The notes beneath the pieces are model-generated. The model was not told the DNA's origin, ran no database searches, and worked only from the letters and a program-made list of their open reading frames with translations. Shown here piece after piece: positions 1 to 7,007 of a DNA stretch of 10,556 bases. How positions within the stretch are numbered: position 1 is the stretch's first letter; each line of letters begins with the position of its first letter. Both the position numbers and the translations under genes were made by a program. The stretch comes from an uncultured Erysipelotrichaceae bacterium (GTDB taxonomy: Bacteria; Bacillota_I; Bacilli_A; RF39; UBA660): assembly GCA_902782915.1 (NCBI GenBank), contig CACZOV010000098.1, forward strand, positions 1-10,556, in the 5' to 3' direction.

Positions 1-332
1 TAATTTTTATTTTTTAAAAAATTATCTATTTCTAAAAATAAATTAGTATCCACATAATCATCACTATCAATAAAAGAAATATAAATGCCCCTTGCATATT
101 TAAGTCCATAATTTCTAGCATAGGATTGCCCATGATTATCAATATTAAATAATTTAATATTTGAATATTTTTTTTGATAATTTAAAACAATATCCAAGCT
201 TTTATCAGTACTTCCATCATTTACAATAATTATTTCTAAATCTTTATATGTTTGATTAACTAAACTATCTAAACATTTGCTTATATAGTTTTCTACATTA
301 TAAACTGGTATTATTACACTATATTTAATCAT
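1..332 (-). CDS. Family 2 glycosyltransferase, 3' part cut off by window edge
   Basis: The first 110 residues of a GT-A fold family 2 glycosyltransferase are visible; the C-terminus lies beyond base 1. The frame opens with VIIPVYN (residues 6-12), the usual first strand of the nucleotide-sugar binding domain. It continues with VNDGSTD (37-43), NHGQSYARN (66-74) and the metal-binding FIDSDD (87-92), all standard for this family. It would move a sugar from a nucleotide-sugar donor to a growing surface glycan on the cytoplasmic side of the membrane; donor and acceptor cannot be told from the N-terminus. The ATG at 330-332 has a GAGG ribosome site about 7 bases upstream. It overlaps the end of the preceding GT14 gene by 8 bases, so the two are probably translationally coupled. 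It is the third visible gene of the polysaccharide operon. Confidence 0.93.
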   Translation of the reverse strand, partial: MIKYSVIIPVYNVENYISKCLDSLVNQTYKDLEIIIVNDGSTDKSLDIVLNYQKKYSNIKLFNIDNHGQSYARNYGLKYARGIYISFIDSDDYVDTNLFLEIDNFLKNKN

Positions 333-1182
333 TTTTAAACCTCAATTCTTCATATATTTTATCAATTATCTTTTTATCAACTAAAGATGAAAACTTTCTA
401 GCAAAAAAACGATTACTATTGATTAACATATCAAAATCATCCATTCGAAATATATATGGACTTCCTCTATTCCAGTCAATACATCTTTTAATAGAATCAT
501 ATTCATCATTTAAATTATATACTTTATTAATAAATGGACTATTATAAATAATGGTTTGTAAAAACATTTCATCTGCACAATATGTATATTTAAACACTTT
601 TTTTATAAATTCCTTTTTAGATAAAATATATCTTGCTAAAGTATCTGTTATACTAAACCAATTAGCTCCTTTTTGAAACTTAATATTTTCGTTTCTTTTA
701 ATATTAAATTTTTTTTGATAAAAAACTAATTTGTAATGAATTTTTGTTCTAAGACAATTAATTTTTAAATTACTTGTAAAAAAGTGATAATATAAAACTC
801 GATCTAAATCAAATTGTTTATTAAAAGCAACATATTCATAATCTGATTTATTAAAAAATTCATGAATTTCCTTTTGACTTTTTAAAGGTAAATCAACTCC
901 TGATAATAAGTGGTAATATTGATAAGTATTATTCTTAGTAGCACTTTCAAGAAGTAATAATTCACACTTTATTTGACTATAGTCTCCCCATTTAACATTA
1001 ATTCTTTTAGTAAAATAAATACCTGCTTTTTTAACTAATTCTTTATACTTTTTAAAATCAAATTTTTTAACCTTTTTACAAACATGAATATATAAATCAT
1101 TTTCTTCATAATCAAGTAACTGAATTAATTTTTCAAAGACATAAAAATCATCATGAATCATAATTAAATATGCATGTTTCAT
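325..1182 (-). CDS. GT14-like (core-2/I-branching enzyme family) glycosyltransferase
   Basis: A 285-aa protein that resembles the bacterial members of the core-2/I-branching beta-1,6-N-acetylglucosaminyltransferase family (GT14). The recognisable blocks are MKHAYLIMIH at the N-terminus, NDLYIHV (28-34), VKWGDYSQI (63-71), YYHLLSGVDLPLKSQ (89-103), GANWFSIT (172-179), CADEMFLQT (202-210) and DWNRGSPYIFRMDDF (236-250). In the family the acidic residue of the DE..LQT block is thought to be the catalytic base. There is no signal peptide or membrane segment, so it should act in the cytoplasm on a lipid-linked glycan. The exact sugar and linkage cannot be read from sequence; bacterial homologues are often only labelled by analogy to the animal enzymes. 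The start ATG sits inside ATGA, sharing 4 bases with the flippase stop, with a TTAGG ribosome site 6 bases upstream. Its end overlaps the next glycosyltransferase. Confidence 0.85.
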   Translation of the reverse strand: MKHAYLIMIHDDFYVFEKLIQLLDYEENDLYIHVCKKVKKFDFKKYKELVKKAGIYFTKRINVKWGDYSQIKCELLLLESATKNNTYQYYHLLSGVDLPLKSQKEIHEFFNKSDYEYVAFNKQFDLDRVLYYHFFTSNLKINCLRTKIHYKLVFYQKKFNIKRNENIKFQKGANWFSITDTLARYILSKKEFIKKVFKYTYCADEMFLQTIIYNSPFINKVYNLNDEYDSIKRCIDWNRGSPYIFRMDDFDMLINSNRFFARKFSSLVDKKIIDKIYEELRFKND

Positions 1183-2711
1183 TTCGAACCTAACTTTCTT
1201 TTTTCGATCAAAAATTTTATTCTTGATAATGAAGCTTTATATACATCACTATTTTTATATGTTATATAAATAAATATACTTGGACAAGTAATACTTATTA
1301 ATAAAGAGATAATTAATTTTAAAATGATATTTGAAAAACTTAAAAAATGTAATCCTAAAACAGAGAAAATAATTGAAATTATTAATACTATAAACTGCTT
1401 AAAAAAATCTTTTAAATATAATATAGGACTAGTTTCAAATACATGTTTATAAATAATAATTGGTTTTATAGTTAAAGGAAGAAGTGTACTAATAAGAGTT
1501 CCTATAAAAATTCCAATTAATCCTATTTTTAATCCTAAGACAATACTTATTACTAAATTAATTGCTGCTTGAAATAATGGTACATATTTATCATTATCAT
1601 ATAAACCAGCTGCTGATTTTACTATTTCAACAATATTAGTCATGCCAAGTAAATAATAATTAAAAGTAATCAAATATACACAAGTAATTGATAAAACAAA
1701 ATGTTCTCCATATACAAATCCAATAAATGGATTAAATAAATTAATAAAACAAACTGTTGATATTCCATACATAATATAATAAATAAAATTCACTTCACGA
1801 AATACTTCCAATCTTTTCTTTGTATTTTCTTTGACAATTAAATTTCCAAAACTTGCTGTAATATTACTAATAAATGTATAAATAAATCCTGAAATAATAA
1901 CAATTAAAGAAGAATAATTTGAATAATATCCAACTGCTGTTATACCTATAATTGTTGAAATAATTAAATTATCAGTAGAATTAACAGCATAACTTCCTAC
2001 TTTATGAAATAACAAAGCTTTAACATTTTTTTTGATTTTATCTAATTCATCTTTAGAAATCGATTTAATTGATTCTTTATCTTCCATATAAGAATATTTT
2101 TTATTTATATAATTATTTATAACAATATTTTCAATTACTATAAAAATGGTTTGAATAATTAAATACACTAAATAGTTTTTAGTTAAAAACAAAAATATTA
2201 TTTGAAAAACATTTACTAAAAAATTGAATCCAACTGTAAATGGAACTAATTTATACTCTTTTTGATCAGCAATAATTAAAGTTCTTTTATAAGAAAATAA
2301 ATATCCAATTACTTGATTTAATAAAAATATTAAATAAATTACGTTTAAATTTTCTATTCCAGTTGTATCTTTTATAAAATATGGTAAAAATGGTAAGATA
2401 ATAAGTCCCAATATTAAAACAATAAGGGCTATTATATGATAAGACTTTTTATAAAAATTCATTAAAGATTTAATTTTTTCTTTATCATTATCAACTAAAG
2501 GTTTATATAAACTATAATTAATGGCTGTTCCTATCCCAAGTTCTGTTAAAGATAAAAGTCCCAAAACATTAGAAAGTAACCCATTTACTCCTAAATAAAC
2601 TTCTCCAATTATTTTAACAAATATAATTCGACATACAAATTTTATAATATTTAAAATAAAATTACTTAAAAAACTTGAAAATATATTTTTTAAAGAATTT
2701 TCTGTTCTCAT
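1179..2711 (-). CDS. Wzx-like polysaccharide flippase (MOP superfamily)
   Basis: A 510-aa polytopic membrane protein with roughly 12-14 hydrophobic segments spread over its length and a lysine-rich cytoplasmic-looking tail. The N-terminal stretch (NFILNIIKFVCRIIFVKIIG, then YLGVNGLLSNVLGLLSLTEL and GIGTAINYSLYKPL) is typical of the polysaccharide/oligosaccharide exporters of the MOP superfamily in Firmicutes. The family role is to flip undecaprenyl-linked repeat units from the inner to the outer face of the membrane. Length is normal for the family. It is the first gene of the operon: a good promoter ends about 25 bases upstream and an AGAGGA ribosome site lies 8 bases before the ATG. It ends in TGA overlapping the next start, which also shows that TGA is a stop here. 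A closely related MOP exporter of another lipid-linked substrate is the main alternative. Confidence 0.9.
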   Translation of the reverse strand: MRTENSLKNIFSSFLSNFILNIIKFVCRIIFVKIIGEVYLGVNGLLSNVLGLLSLTELGIGTAINYSLYKPLVDNDKEKIKSLMNFYKKSYHIIALIVLILGLIILPFLPYFIKDTTGIENLNVIYLIFLLNQVIGYLFSYKRTLIIADQKEYKLVPFTVGFNFLVNVFQIIFLFLTKNYLVYLIIQTIFIVIENIVINNYINKKYSYMEDKESIKSISKDELDKIKKNVKALLFHKVGSYAVNSTDNLIISTIIGITAVGYYSNYSSLIVIISGFIYTFISNITASFGNLIVKENTKKRLEVFREVNFIYYIMYGISTVCFINLFNPFIGFVYGEHFVLSITCVYLITFNYYLLGMTNIVEIVKSAAGLYDNDKYVPLFQAAINLVISIVLGLKIGLIGIFIGTLISTLLPLTIKPIIIYKHVFETSPILYLKDFFKQFIVLIISIIFSVLGLHFLSFSNIILKLIISLLISITCPSIFIYITYKNSDVYKASLSRIKFLIEKRKLGSK

Positions 2712-2737
2712 TTTATCATCCTCTTTTTTATAAAAGT

Positions 2738-2766
2738 ATTATATCATTTATTAAAAATATTGTAAA
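2738..2766 (-). promoter_or_regulatory. Promoter of the polysaccharide operon
   Basis: Read on the minus strand there is TTTACA (2766-2761), a 17-base spacer and a perfect TATAAT (2743-2738). That is 11 of 12 matches to the SigA consensus at ideal spacing. Transcription should start near 2731 and give a short leader with the AGAGGA site at 2724-2719 before the flippase ATG. It lies just beyond the terminator of the upstream gene, so the glycan genes form their own transcription unit. Confidence 0.8.
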
Positions 2767-2783
2767 ATCTAATCAAAAAAAAT

Positions 2784-2816
2784 AAAAAAAAGAGTTATTA
2801 ACTAACAACAACTCTT
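2784..2816 (-). terminator. Rho-independent terminator overlapping the end of the 146-aa gene
   Basis: On the minus strand AAGAGTTGTT (2816-2807) and AATAACTCTT (2799-2790) form a 10-bp stem with one G-U pair around a 7-base loop (GTTAGTT), followed by a run of T (2789-2784). The stop codon of the 146-aa gene (2800-2798) lies at the junction of loop and 3' arm. The last five or so codons of the gene therefore make up the 5' half of the hairpin. Confidence 0.85.
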
Positions 2817-3238
2817 CCATCATAATTTAAATCTCCAAAATAGGTATCACTTATCCAAAGTCTTAAAGAAAGTTCTTTTTCTTCATGAATATCAATGGTA
2901 TCTACCATAATTATCCCATCCATATTTAATGATCTAACAATTCCATCATTAATTTGGTATTTAATATAATTATTACTTACATTATTTTTTAAAACGGTTG
3001 GAACAACCATAACTTTAAAGTTTTGAATAAAGTCTTCTTCATTTATAATTTTTAATTTGTATGAATCATTTTGTTCCCTTTCATGTTTTAAATTTGAAAA
3101 AACAATTTCATTACTTACAATATTAGAATTTACATAACGATATAGGCTCCAATCTTTTTGAAACCATATTGTTGTTGATGTAATCACAAATATTAATGTG
3201 AATAAAATACGACATATTAAATATGCTCTTAAATTCAA
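2798..3238 (-). CDS. Small membrane-anchored extracytoplasmic protein, unknown function
   Basis: A 146-aa protein when started at the TTG at 3238-3236. It has one N-terminal hydrophobic segment (about residues 4-24, AYLICRILFTLIFVITSTT) and then a mostly hydrophilic, beta-rich-looking domain. With basic residues before the segment, it should be a signal anchor or uncleaved signal peptide with the domain outside. Near the C-terminus is LSLRLWISDTYFGDLNYDG (123-141). The strand-like LRLWI resembles blocks I associate with exported beta-sandwich proteins of Firmicutes, and GDLNYDG faintly resembles a dockerin-type calcium loop, but it stands alone and I assign no function. The frame also contains a GTG at 3247, but the ribosome site AAGGGG at 3252-3247 overlaps that codon and sits 8 bases from the TTG, so TTG is preferred. 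It has its own promoter and terminator and appears monocistronic. Confidence 0.72.
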   Translation of the reverse strand: MNLRAYLICRILFTLIFVITSTTIWFQKDWSLYRYVNSNIVSNEIVFSNLKHEREQNDSYKLKIINEEDFIQNFKVMVVPTVLKNNVSNNYIKYQINDGIVRSLNMDGIIMVDTIDIHEEKELSLRLWISDTYFGDLNYDGRVVVS

Positions 3239-3243
3239 CCTAA

Positions 3244-3252
3244 CCACCCCTT
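3244..3252 (-). promoter_or_regulatory. Ribosome binding site deciding a TTG start
   Basis: AAGGGGTGG on the minus strand. The AAGGGG core ends 8 bases before the TTG at 3238 but overlaps the GTG at 3247, so it can serve only the TTG. There is no ATG in frame nearby. Confidence 0.6.
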
Positions 3253-3263
3253 AGTTAGTGTAT

Positions 3264-3292
3264 ATTATAGCACATTTTGATTATTTTTGCAA
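3264..3292 (-). promoter_or_regulatory. Promoter of the 146-aa membrane protein, inside the end of the dCMP deaminase gene
   Basis: TTGCAA (3292-3287), a 17-base spacer and TATAAT (3269-3264) on the minus strand, with a TG one base before the -10 (extended -10 type). The -35 lies in the last codons of the dCMP deaminase gene and the stop codon of that gene (3283-3281) is in the spacer. A start near 3257 would leave a leader of about 19 bases to the TTG. Confidence 0.7.
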
Positions 3293-3796
3293 ATTTATTT
3301 CAATTTTTCTCGGTATAGTAATTTCGCGATAAGTAACGCCACATTCAGAAAACATCATTTTACTTGCTTTCACAGCATCAGTTTCTTTTAGTGTTCCATC
3401 TTTATCTTTAAACTTATCCGATAAGTATAAAACTTCTTTAATGCCAGCCTGAATAATTAACTTAGCACATTCATTACATGGAAATAAATCAACATATATT
3501 TTAGCATTTTCAAGTTCTTTTCTTGAACCTCTATAATTTAATATAGCATTCATTTCAGCATGACAAACAAAAGCATATTTGGTTTTTAACATACTACCAT
3601 TTCTTTCCCATGGAAAATTATTATCATCAAATCCATTAGGAGCTCCATTATAACCAATTGATAAAATTCTATTATCAAGTCCTACTATACATGCTCCTAC
3701 TTGGGTAGATGGATCTTTACTTCTCATTGAAGATAGTTTAGCAATAGCCATAAAGTATTCATCCCAACTTAAATAATCTAATCTTTTTTTACTCAT
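3281..3796 (-). CDS. comEB: dCMP deaminase (ComEB-like)
   Basis: A 171-aa zinc-dependent deaminase that converts dCMP to dUMP, the precursor for thymidylate synthesis. The signature is complete: CHAEMNAI (78-85) gives the zinc ligand His79 and the catalytic Glu81, and PCNECAK (106-112) gives zinc ligands Cys107 and Cys110. The front part KDPSTQVGACIV (27-38) and GYNGAPNGFDD (48-58) is typical of the dCMP deaminase branch rather than of cytidine or tRNA-adenosine deaminases. Length fits the family. The ATG at 3796-3794 has a strong AAGGAAG site and overlaps the end of mtaB by 8 bases, so it is the last gene of the operon and probably coupled to mtaB. No clear hairpin follows it; transcripts may run into the next gene, whose promoter lies in this gene's tail. 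The symbol follows the Bacillus name and does not imply a role in competence. Confidence 0.95.
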   Translation of the reverse strand: MSKKRLDYLSWDEYFMAIAKLSSMRSKDPSTQVGACIVGLDNRILSIGYNGAPNGFDDNNFPWERNGSMLKTKYAFVCHAEMNAILNYRGSRKELENAKIYVDLFPCNECAKLIIQAGIKEVLYLSDKFKDKDGTLKETDAVKASKMMFSECGVTYREITIPRKIEINLQK

Positions 3797-5057
3797 ATAA
3801 ACTTCCTTTCAATACTAAATTATCTAATTTTTCTATTTTTACTTTGACAATCGTATTAGGTTCAATTATATCTTCTATTTGAACCTTTAAATAATTACTT
3901 GTGTATCCAACCGAACACCCTTCATTTGTTTCAATTAAAACATCAACAATACTTCCTATATGTTTTTCTAAATATTCTCTTTCAAGTGTCTTACTAAGTT
4001 CCATTAATCTTTTAACTCTATCTTTTTTTATAGATTCTAATACTTGATTTTCCATAGACTGAGCTTTAGTTTTTTGTCTTACAGAAAAAGGAAAAACGTG
4101 TATTTTACTAAATTTTATTTTTTTAACAAAATCTAAAGTCTCTTGAAATAACTCTTCTGTTTCACCAGGAAAACCTACAATAATATCAGTTGTAATTGAA
4201 ATATTTGGTCTGATAGAGCGAATATGCTCTATTTTCTTATAATAATAATCAGTTAAGTATTTACGATTCATACTTAAAAGAATTGGATCACTTCCTGATT
4301 GCAAAGGAATATGTAAATGATCAACAATAATTGTTTCCTTATTTAAAACATCTAGAAATTCATCATTTAATTCAGTTATTTCAATTGACGAAATTCTAAG
4401 TCTTTTAAGACCTTCTATTTTACAAATTCTTTTCAATAATTCTGGGAAAGTTGTATTTAGATCACTTCCATAATGCCCTGTATGAATTCCTGTTAAGACA
4501 ATTTCTTTATAACCATTTTTTACTAACGATGTTATTTCATTAATTGCTTTATTTGGATCTTTACTTCTTTGTCTTCCCCTTGTATATGGAATAATACAAT
4601 AAGAACAAAAGTTTTCACAACCATCTTGTATTTTAACGTAAGCTCTTGTATGTTCATTCATTGATTCAATAAACATATCTTCAAAAGTCGAATCAAAGTC
4701 TTTATAAAGTAATTTTTTCTTATTTTTCTTATCAATATATTCTTCAACTAATTCTACAACTTTTGATTTATCTTTATTTCCAATAATTATACTAACTAAA
4801 TTATTTTCATAATCTTTATGAGCTTCAATCATACATCCCATAACCACTATGATACTATCTGGATTTTCTCTTGTAATTTTATTAATTACTTTTCTTGATT
4901 TAGCATCACTCGTATTTGTAACACTACAAGTATTAATAATATAAATATCACTTTTATCATTGCTTATTAAATAGCCCTTTTCTCGAAATTTAGATAAAAT
5001 AAATTCTGATTCATAACTATTTACCTTACACCCAAGTGTAATTGCTCGTACTTTCAT
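3789..5057 (-). CDS. mtaB: tRNA t6A37 methylthiotransferase MtaB
   Basis: A 422-aa radical-SAM enzyme that adds a methylthio group to t6A at position 37 of ANN-decoding tRNAs, giving ms2t6A. The N-terminal methylthiotransferase domain has the three cysteines for the auxiliary iron-sulfur cluster: GCKVNSYES with Cys10, NTCSVT with Cys44 and GCM with Cys75. The radical-SAM motif is CENFCSYC (Cys147, Cys151, Cys154), followed by IPYTRGRQRS. The C-terminal 60 or so residues fit a TRAM RNA-binding domain. The GCKVNSYE form (rather than GCQMN) points to MtaB and not MiaB or RimO. The start ATG is 2 bases past the stop of the 111-aa gene with a modest AGAGAT site, and its end overlaps the dCMP deaminase start. 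Confidence 0.95.
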   Translation of the reverse strand: MKVRAITLGCKVNSYESEFILSKFREKGYLISNDKSDIYIINTCSVTNTSDAKSRKVINKITRENPDSIIVVMGCMIEAHKDYENNLVSIIIGNKDKSKVVELVEEYIDKKNKKKLLYKDFDSTFEDMFIESMNEHTRAYVKIQDGCENFCSYCIIPYTRGRQRSKDPNKAINEITSLVKNGYKEIVLTGIHTGHYGSDLNTTFPELLKRICKIEGLKRLRISSIEITELNDEFLDVLNKETIIVDHLHIPLQSGSDPILLSMNRKYLTDYYYKKIEHIRSIRPNISITTDIIVGFPGETEELFQETLDFVKKIKFSKIHVFPFSVRQKTKAQSMENQVLESIKKDRVKRLMELSKTLEREYLEKHIGSIVDVLIETNEGCSVGYTSNYLKVQIEDIIEPNTIVKVKIEKLDNLVLKGSLYE

Positions 5058-5059
5058 AA

Positions 5060-5395
5060 TTATCTCTTTTTACCCAATCTCTTTACTTGATACTCGTTTT
5101 TTCTTGGATTATTACTATAATAATCATCACGAGTTTTCTTTAAATTATGAAAAATAGTTACCATATCAAAATCAATAAAATCGGCAATATCATTTATTGT
5201 ATATTCATCCTTTAATCTATATTTATGATTATCAAATTCCATATATTTTCCTAATTTATCCATTTTAGTTTCGTTTCTATTTAAACATACTCCAGATTTT
5301 TTTAATAAAGATATAAAACTTTTTATTATCTGAGATGATAATTCTTTTTCAAAAACATAATATGCACTTGCTAATATTTGATCGTATATATTCAT
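5060..5395 (-). CDS. Conserved-looking 111-aa protein of unknown function upstream of mtaB
   Basis: I do not recognise this family. The frame can be extended to an ATG at 5443, but the promoter -10 box lies at 5420-5415 and a strong GGAGGAG site lies just before the ATG at 5395-5393. The protein is therefore taken to start MNIYDQ. It is soluble, with no signal peptide. The first 35 residues look helical; residues 66-87 (TINDIADFIDFDMVTIFHNL) have the spacing of alternating hydrophobic residues seen in small helix-turn-helix units, and the tail is strongly basic (PRKNEYQVKRLGKKR). Nucleic-acid binding is possible but is an inference from composition. It leads an operon with mtaB (2-base gap) and dCMP deaminase. 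Confidence 0.72.
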   Translation of the reverse strand: MNIYDQILASAYYVFEKELSSQIIKSFISLLKKSGVCLNRNETKMDKLGKYMEFDNHKYRLKDEYTINDIADFIDFDMVTIFHNLKKTRDDYYSNNPRKNEYQVKRLGKKR

Positions 5396-5397
5396 AA

Positions 5398-5404
5398 CTC
5401 CTCC
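5398..5404 (-). promoter_or_regulatory. Ribosome binding site deciding the start of the 111-aa gene
   Basis: GGAGGAG on the minus strand, 2 bases before the ATG at 5395 counting from its last G and 4 bases when only GGAGG is counted. Spacing is on the short side but the pairing is strong. It favours this ATG over the in-frame ATG at 5443, which lies upstream of the predicted transcription start. Confidence 0.65.
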
Positions 5405-5414
5405 ATAAAAATAT

Positions 5415-5443
5415 ATTATAAAACAAAAAGAAAAATCAATCAA
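5415..5443 (-). promoter_or_regulatory. Promoter of the 111-aa gene / mtaB / dCMP deaminase operon
   Basis: TTGATT (5443-5438), a 17-base spacer and perfect TATAAT (5420-5415) on the minus strand. Transcription would start near 5408, about 13 bases before the ATG. The -35 box is exactly the loop of the preceding operon's terminator hairpin and contains the first base of that operon's stop codon. Confidence 0.72.
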
Positions 5444-5454
5444 GATTCTTCTTT
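5420..5454 (-). terminator. Rho-independent terminator of the rsmE operon, with stop codon at its loop
   Basis: On the minus strand AAAGAAGAATC (5454-5444) pairs with GATTTTTCTTT (5437-5427) in an 11-bp stem with one G-U pair around the six-base loop TTGATT (5443-5438). A T-rich tract follows (TTGTTTT). The TGA stop of the acidic membrane protein is 5438-5436, spanning the loop/stem border. The tract runs into the -10 box of the next promoter. Confidence 0.75.
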
Positions 5455-6272
5455 AATTCATTTAAAATTGTTAAGAATTCATTTGTTTTTCTAATTTCTT
5501 TTTCAAGTTTTTCTAAATTAGCAGTATTTTCTAGTTGAATTTCAGCAAGTGGTATTTCTCCATTTTCAAATCCCATTACAGGAGATATATATGGAGAACT
5601 AGTAAAGTCAGCTTGATATGCATTATCAGTTACAGGTGATTCTAATTCTTTATCATCTTCATATAATGAAAACACTTCTTTAATAGATATTGGCTCATCT
5701 CCACTATCAGCATCAACTAAAGACATTTCCCTTGTATTTTCAAGTAATTCCTGATAACTTATAATTGCATTTTCTTCTTCAATTTTTTCAAGAGATGTAA
5801 TAGTATCTTCTAAAGATTTTGGATTTTCTAATTCTTCTTCAATTCTCAAAAGTTCTTGTTTTGCTTTTTCTTCTTTGTCCAAATTATCTATTTCTAATTC
5901 CCCTATTTCCATAATAAGTGGATCTTTTACTTCCTGAGTTTTAAAATTAACTTCATTTACTTCTATACTTTGAACTTCTTCAGAAATATTTTTTAAATCG
6001 ATGGGTTCTAATTCTTGATGATTTAATTCTTCTTTCAAATAAGTAGGCTCTAATTCTTCCTTTACAGTTTCTACTTTTTTATCCTCAAGAACATTTTTAG
6101 ATAATGTAATTTCTTGATCATTCAAATTAATTTCTAAATCTTCGTCATCTTTCTTTTTCTTTGAAAATAAATCCCAAATAGTTAGAATAATAACTAAAGC
6201 TATTAAACTTCCTATAATAGTTAAAATAATCATAATCTCTTTTTGTGTAAATAAACTTAATAATAAGTTCAT
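5436..6272 (-). CDS. Acidic single-pass membrane protein, unknown function
   Basis: A 278-aa protein with a short N-terminal part, one strong hydrophobic segment (about residues 13-34, IMIILTIIGSLIALVIILTI), a KKKK stop-transfer cluster (38-41), and then a long Glu/Asp/Lys-rich tail expected in the cytoplasm. The tail holds imperfect ELEP..LK repeats (about 74-93), a helical ISYQELL stretch (about 171-177), the block TSSPYISPVMGF (about 225-236) and a final coiled-coil-like helix (about 253-277). I do not recognise a named family. Topology (N-terminal anchor, acidic linker, cytoplasmic end) is like that of ZipA-type division proteins or other scaffold proteins, but this is only an analogy. 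The start is the ATG at 6272-6270, 8 bases from a near-perfect AGAGGTGAT site; the in-frame GTG at 6281 lies inside that site. It is five bases downstream of the rsmE stop. Confidence 0.78.
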   Translation of the reverse strand: MNLLLSLFTQKEIMIILTIIGSLIALVIILTIWDLFSKKKKDDEDLEINLNDQEITLSKNVLEDKKVETVKEELEPTYLKEELNHQELEPIDLKNISEEVQSIEVNEVNFKTQEVKDPLIMEIGELEIDNLDKEEKAKQELLRIEEELENPKSLEDTITSLEKIEEENAIISYQELLENTREMSLVDADSGDEPISIKEVFSLYEDDKELESPVTDNAYQADFTSSPYISPVMGFENGEIPLAEIQLENTANLEKLEKEIRKTNEFLTILNELKKNLD

Positions 6273-6276
6273 ATTA

Positions 6277-6285
6277 ATCACCTCT
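6277..6285 (-). promoter_or_regulatory. Ribosome binding site overlapping the rsmE stop codon
   Basis: AGAGGTGAT on the minus strand, a close match to the 16S rRNA 3' end complement. The TGA inside it is the rsmE stop codon, so termination of rsmE and initiation on the acidic membrane protein gene take place on the same bases. It fixes the start at 6272. Confidence 0.75.
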
Positions 6286-6991
6286 CATATTCGTAATTTA
6301 TCATGCTAAGTGCACAAATGGATGCTGTTTCTGTCCTAAGAACTAAATTACCAAGCGAAGCACTTAAAAAACCATTTTCAGCTAATAGTTTTTCTTCCAT
6401 TTGAGTAAAACCACCTTCAGGACCTATTACTATAATCATAGTATCATATTTTGACTGATTTTGCAAAATATTTTTTAAACTCCTTGACAATTCATTTACA
6501 GTACAAAATATTTTTAAATCATAATTCATCTTACATAAACTATTTATATCAACAATATCTAAAACTTTTGGAATAACATTTCTTTTTGATTGTTCACTTG
6601 CCTCTTTAACAATTCTTTGCCATCTTTCAATTTTTTTTGAAAACATCTTTTGATCTTTTTTAATAATACTATTAGAAGCCATAAAAGGGATAAAACTATA
6701 AGCTCCAAGTTCTGTACATTTTTGAAGAATTAAATCCATTTTTTGCTCTTTTACTAGACTCTGGCAAATGGTAATTTTTCTTTTTAATTCATTGTTATTA
6801 TCTAGTTTTTTTATTATTTCAACAACTACTGGATTAAATTCAATAATTTTTCCAATATAAACTTCTTTATCATAAACAATTTCTATTTCATTATTTAAAT
6901 TCATTCTCATTACTTTAGTAATATGATAAGAGTCTTCAAAACTTAATTTAAATTTATTATTTTCTTTTTCTTTTACAAAATATCTTTGCAT
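6278..6991 (-). CDS. rsmE: 16S rRNA (uracil-1498-N3)-methyltransferase RsmE
   Basis: A 237-aa SPOUT-class methyltransferase that makes m3U1498 in the decoding region of 16S rRNA with SAM as donor. An N-terminal PUA-like domain (about 1-70, starting MQRYFV as family members often do) is followed by the knotted SPOUT domain. The diagnostic blocks are SLVKEQKMDLILQKCTELG (78-96), KEASEQSKRN (129-138), VIGPEGGFT (188-196) and LGNLVLRTETA (213-223); the last two bind SAM in the knot. The frame extends 6 codons upstream to an ATG at 7009, but that codon overlaps the promoter -10 box, while the ATG at 6991 has an AGGTG site 6 bases before it. It is the first gene of a two-gene operon and diverges from rpmB. 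Confidence 0.95.
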   Translation of the reverse strand: MQRYFVKEKENNKFKLSFEDSYHITKVMRMNLNNEIEIVYDKEVYIGKIIEFNPVVVEIIKKLDNNNELKRKITICQSLVKEQKMDLILQKCTELGAYSFIPFMASNSIIKKDQKMFSKKIERWQRIVKEASEQSKRNVIPKVLDIVDINSLCKMNYDLKIFCTVNELSRSLKNILQNQSKYDTMIIVIGPEGGFTQMEEKLLAENGFLSASLGNLVLRTETASICALSMINYEYER

Positions 6992-7007
6992 ATCAACACC
7001 TAATTTC

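Noticed and set aside
139..3240. Horizontally acquired or mobile origin of the glycan locus
   Set aside because: Base composition and codon use look the same as in the housekeeping genes, and there is no transposase, integrase, tRNA or direct repeat nearby.
3281..3330. Terminator after dCMP deaminase
   Set aside because: No GC-containing stem with a T run is visible; only the promoter of the next gene is found there.
5396..5443. Longer N-terminus of the 111-aa protein (starting MIDFSF)
   Set aside because: These codons coincide with a terminator and a promoter, and a strong ribosome site lies before the later ATG.
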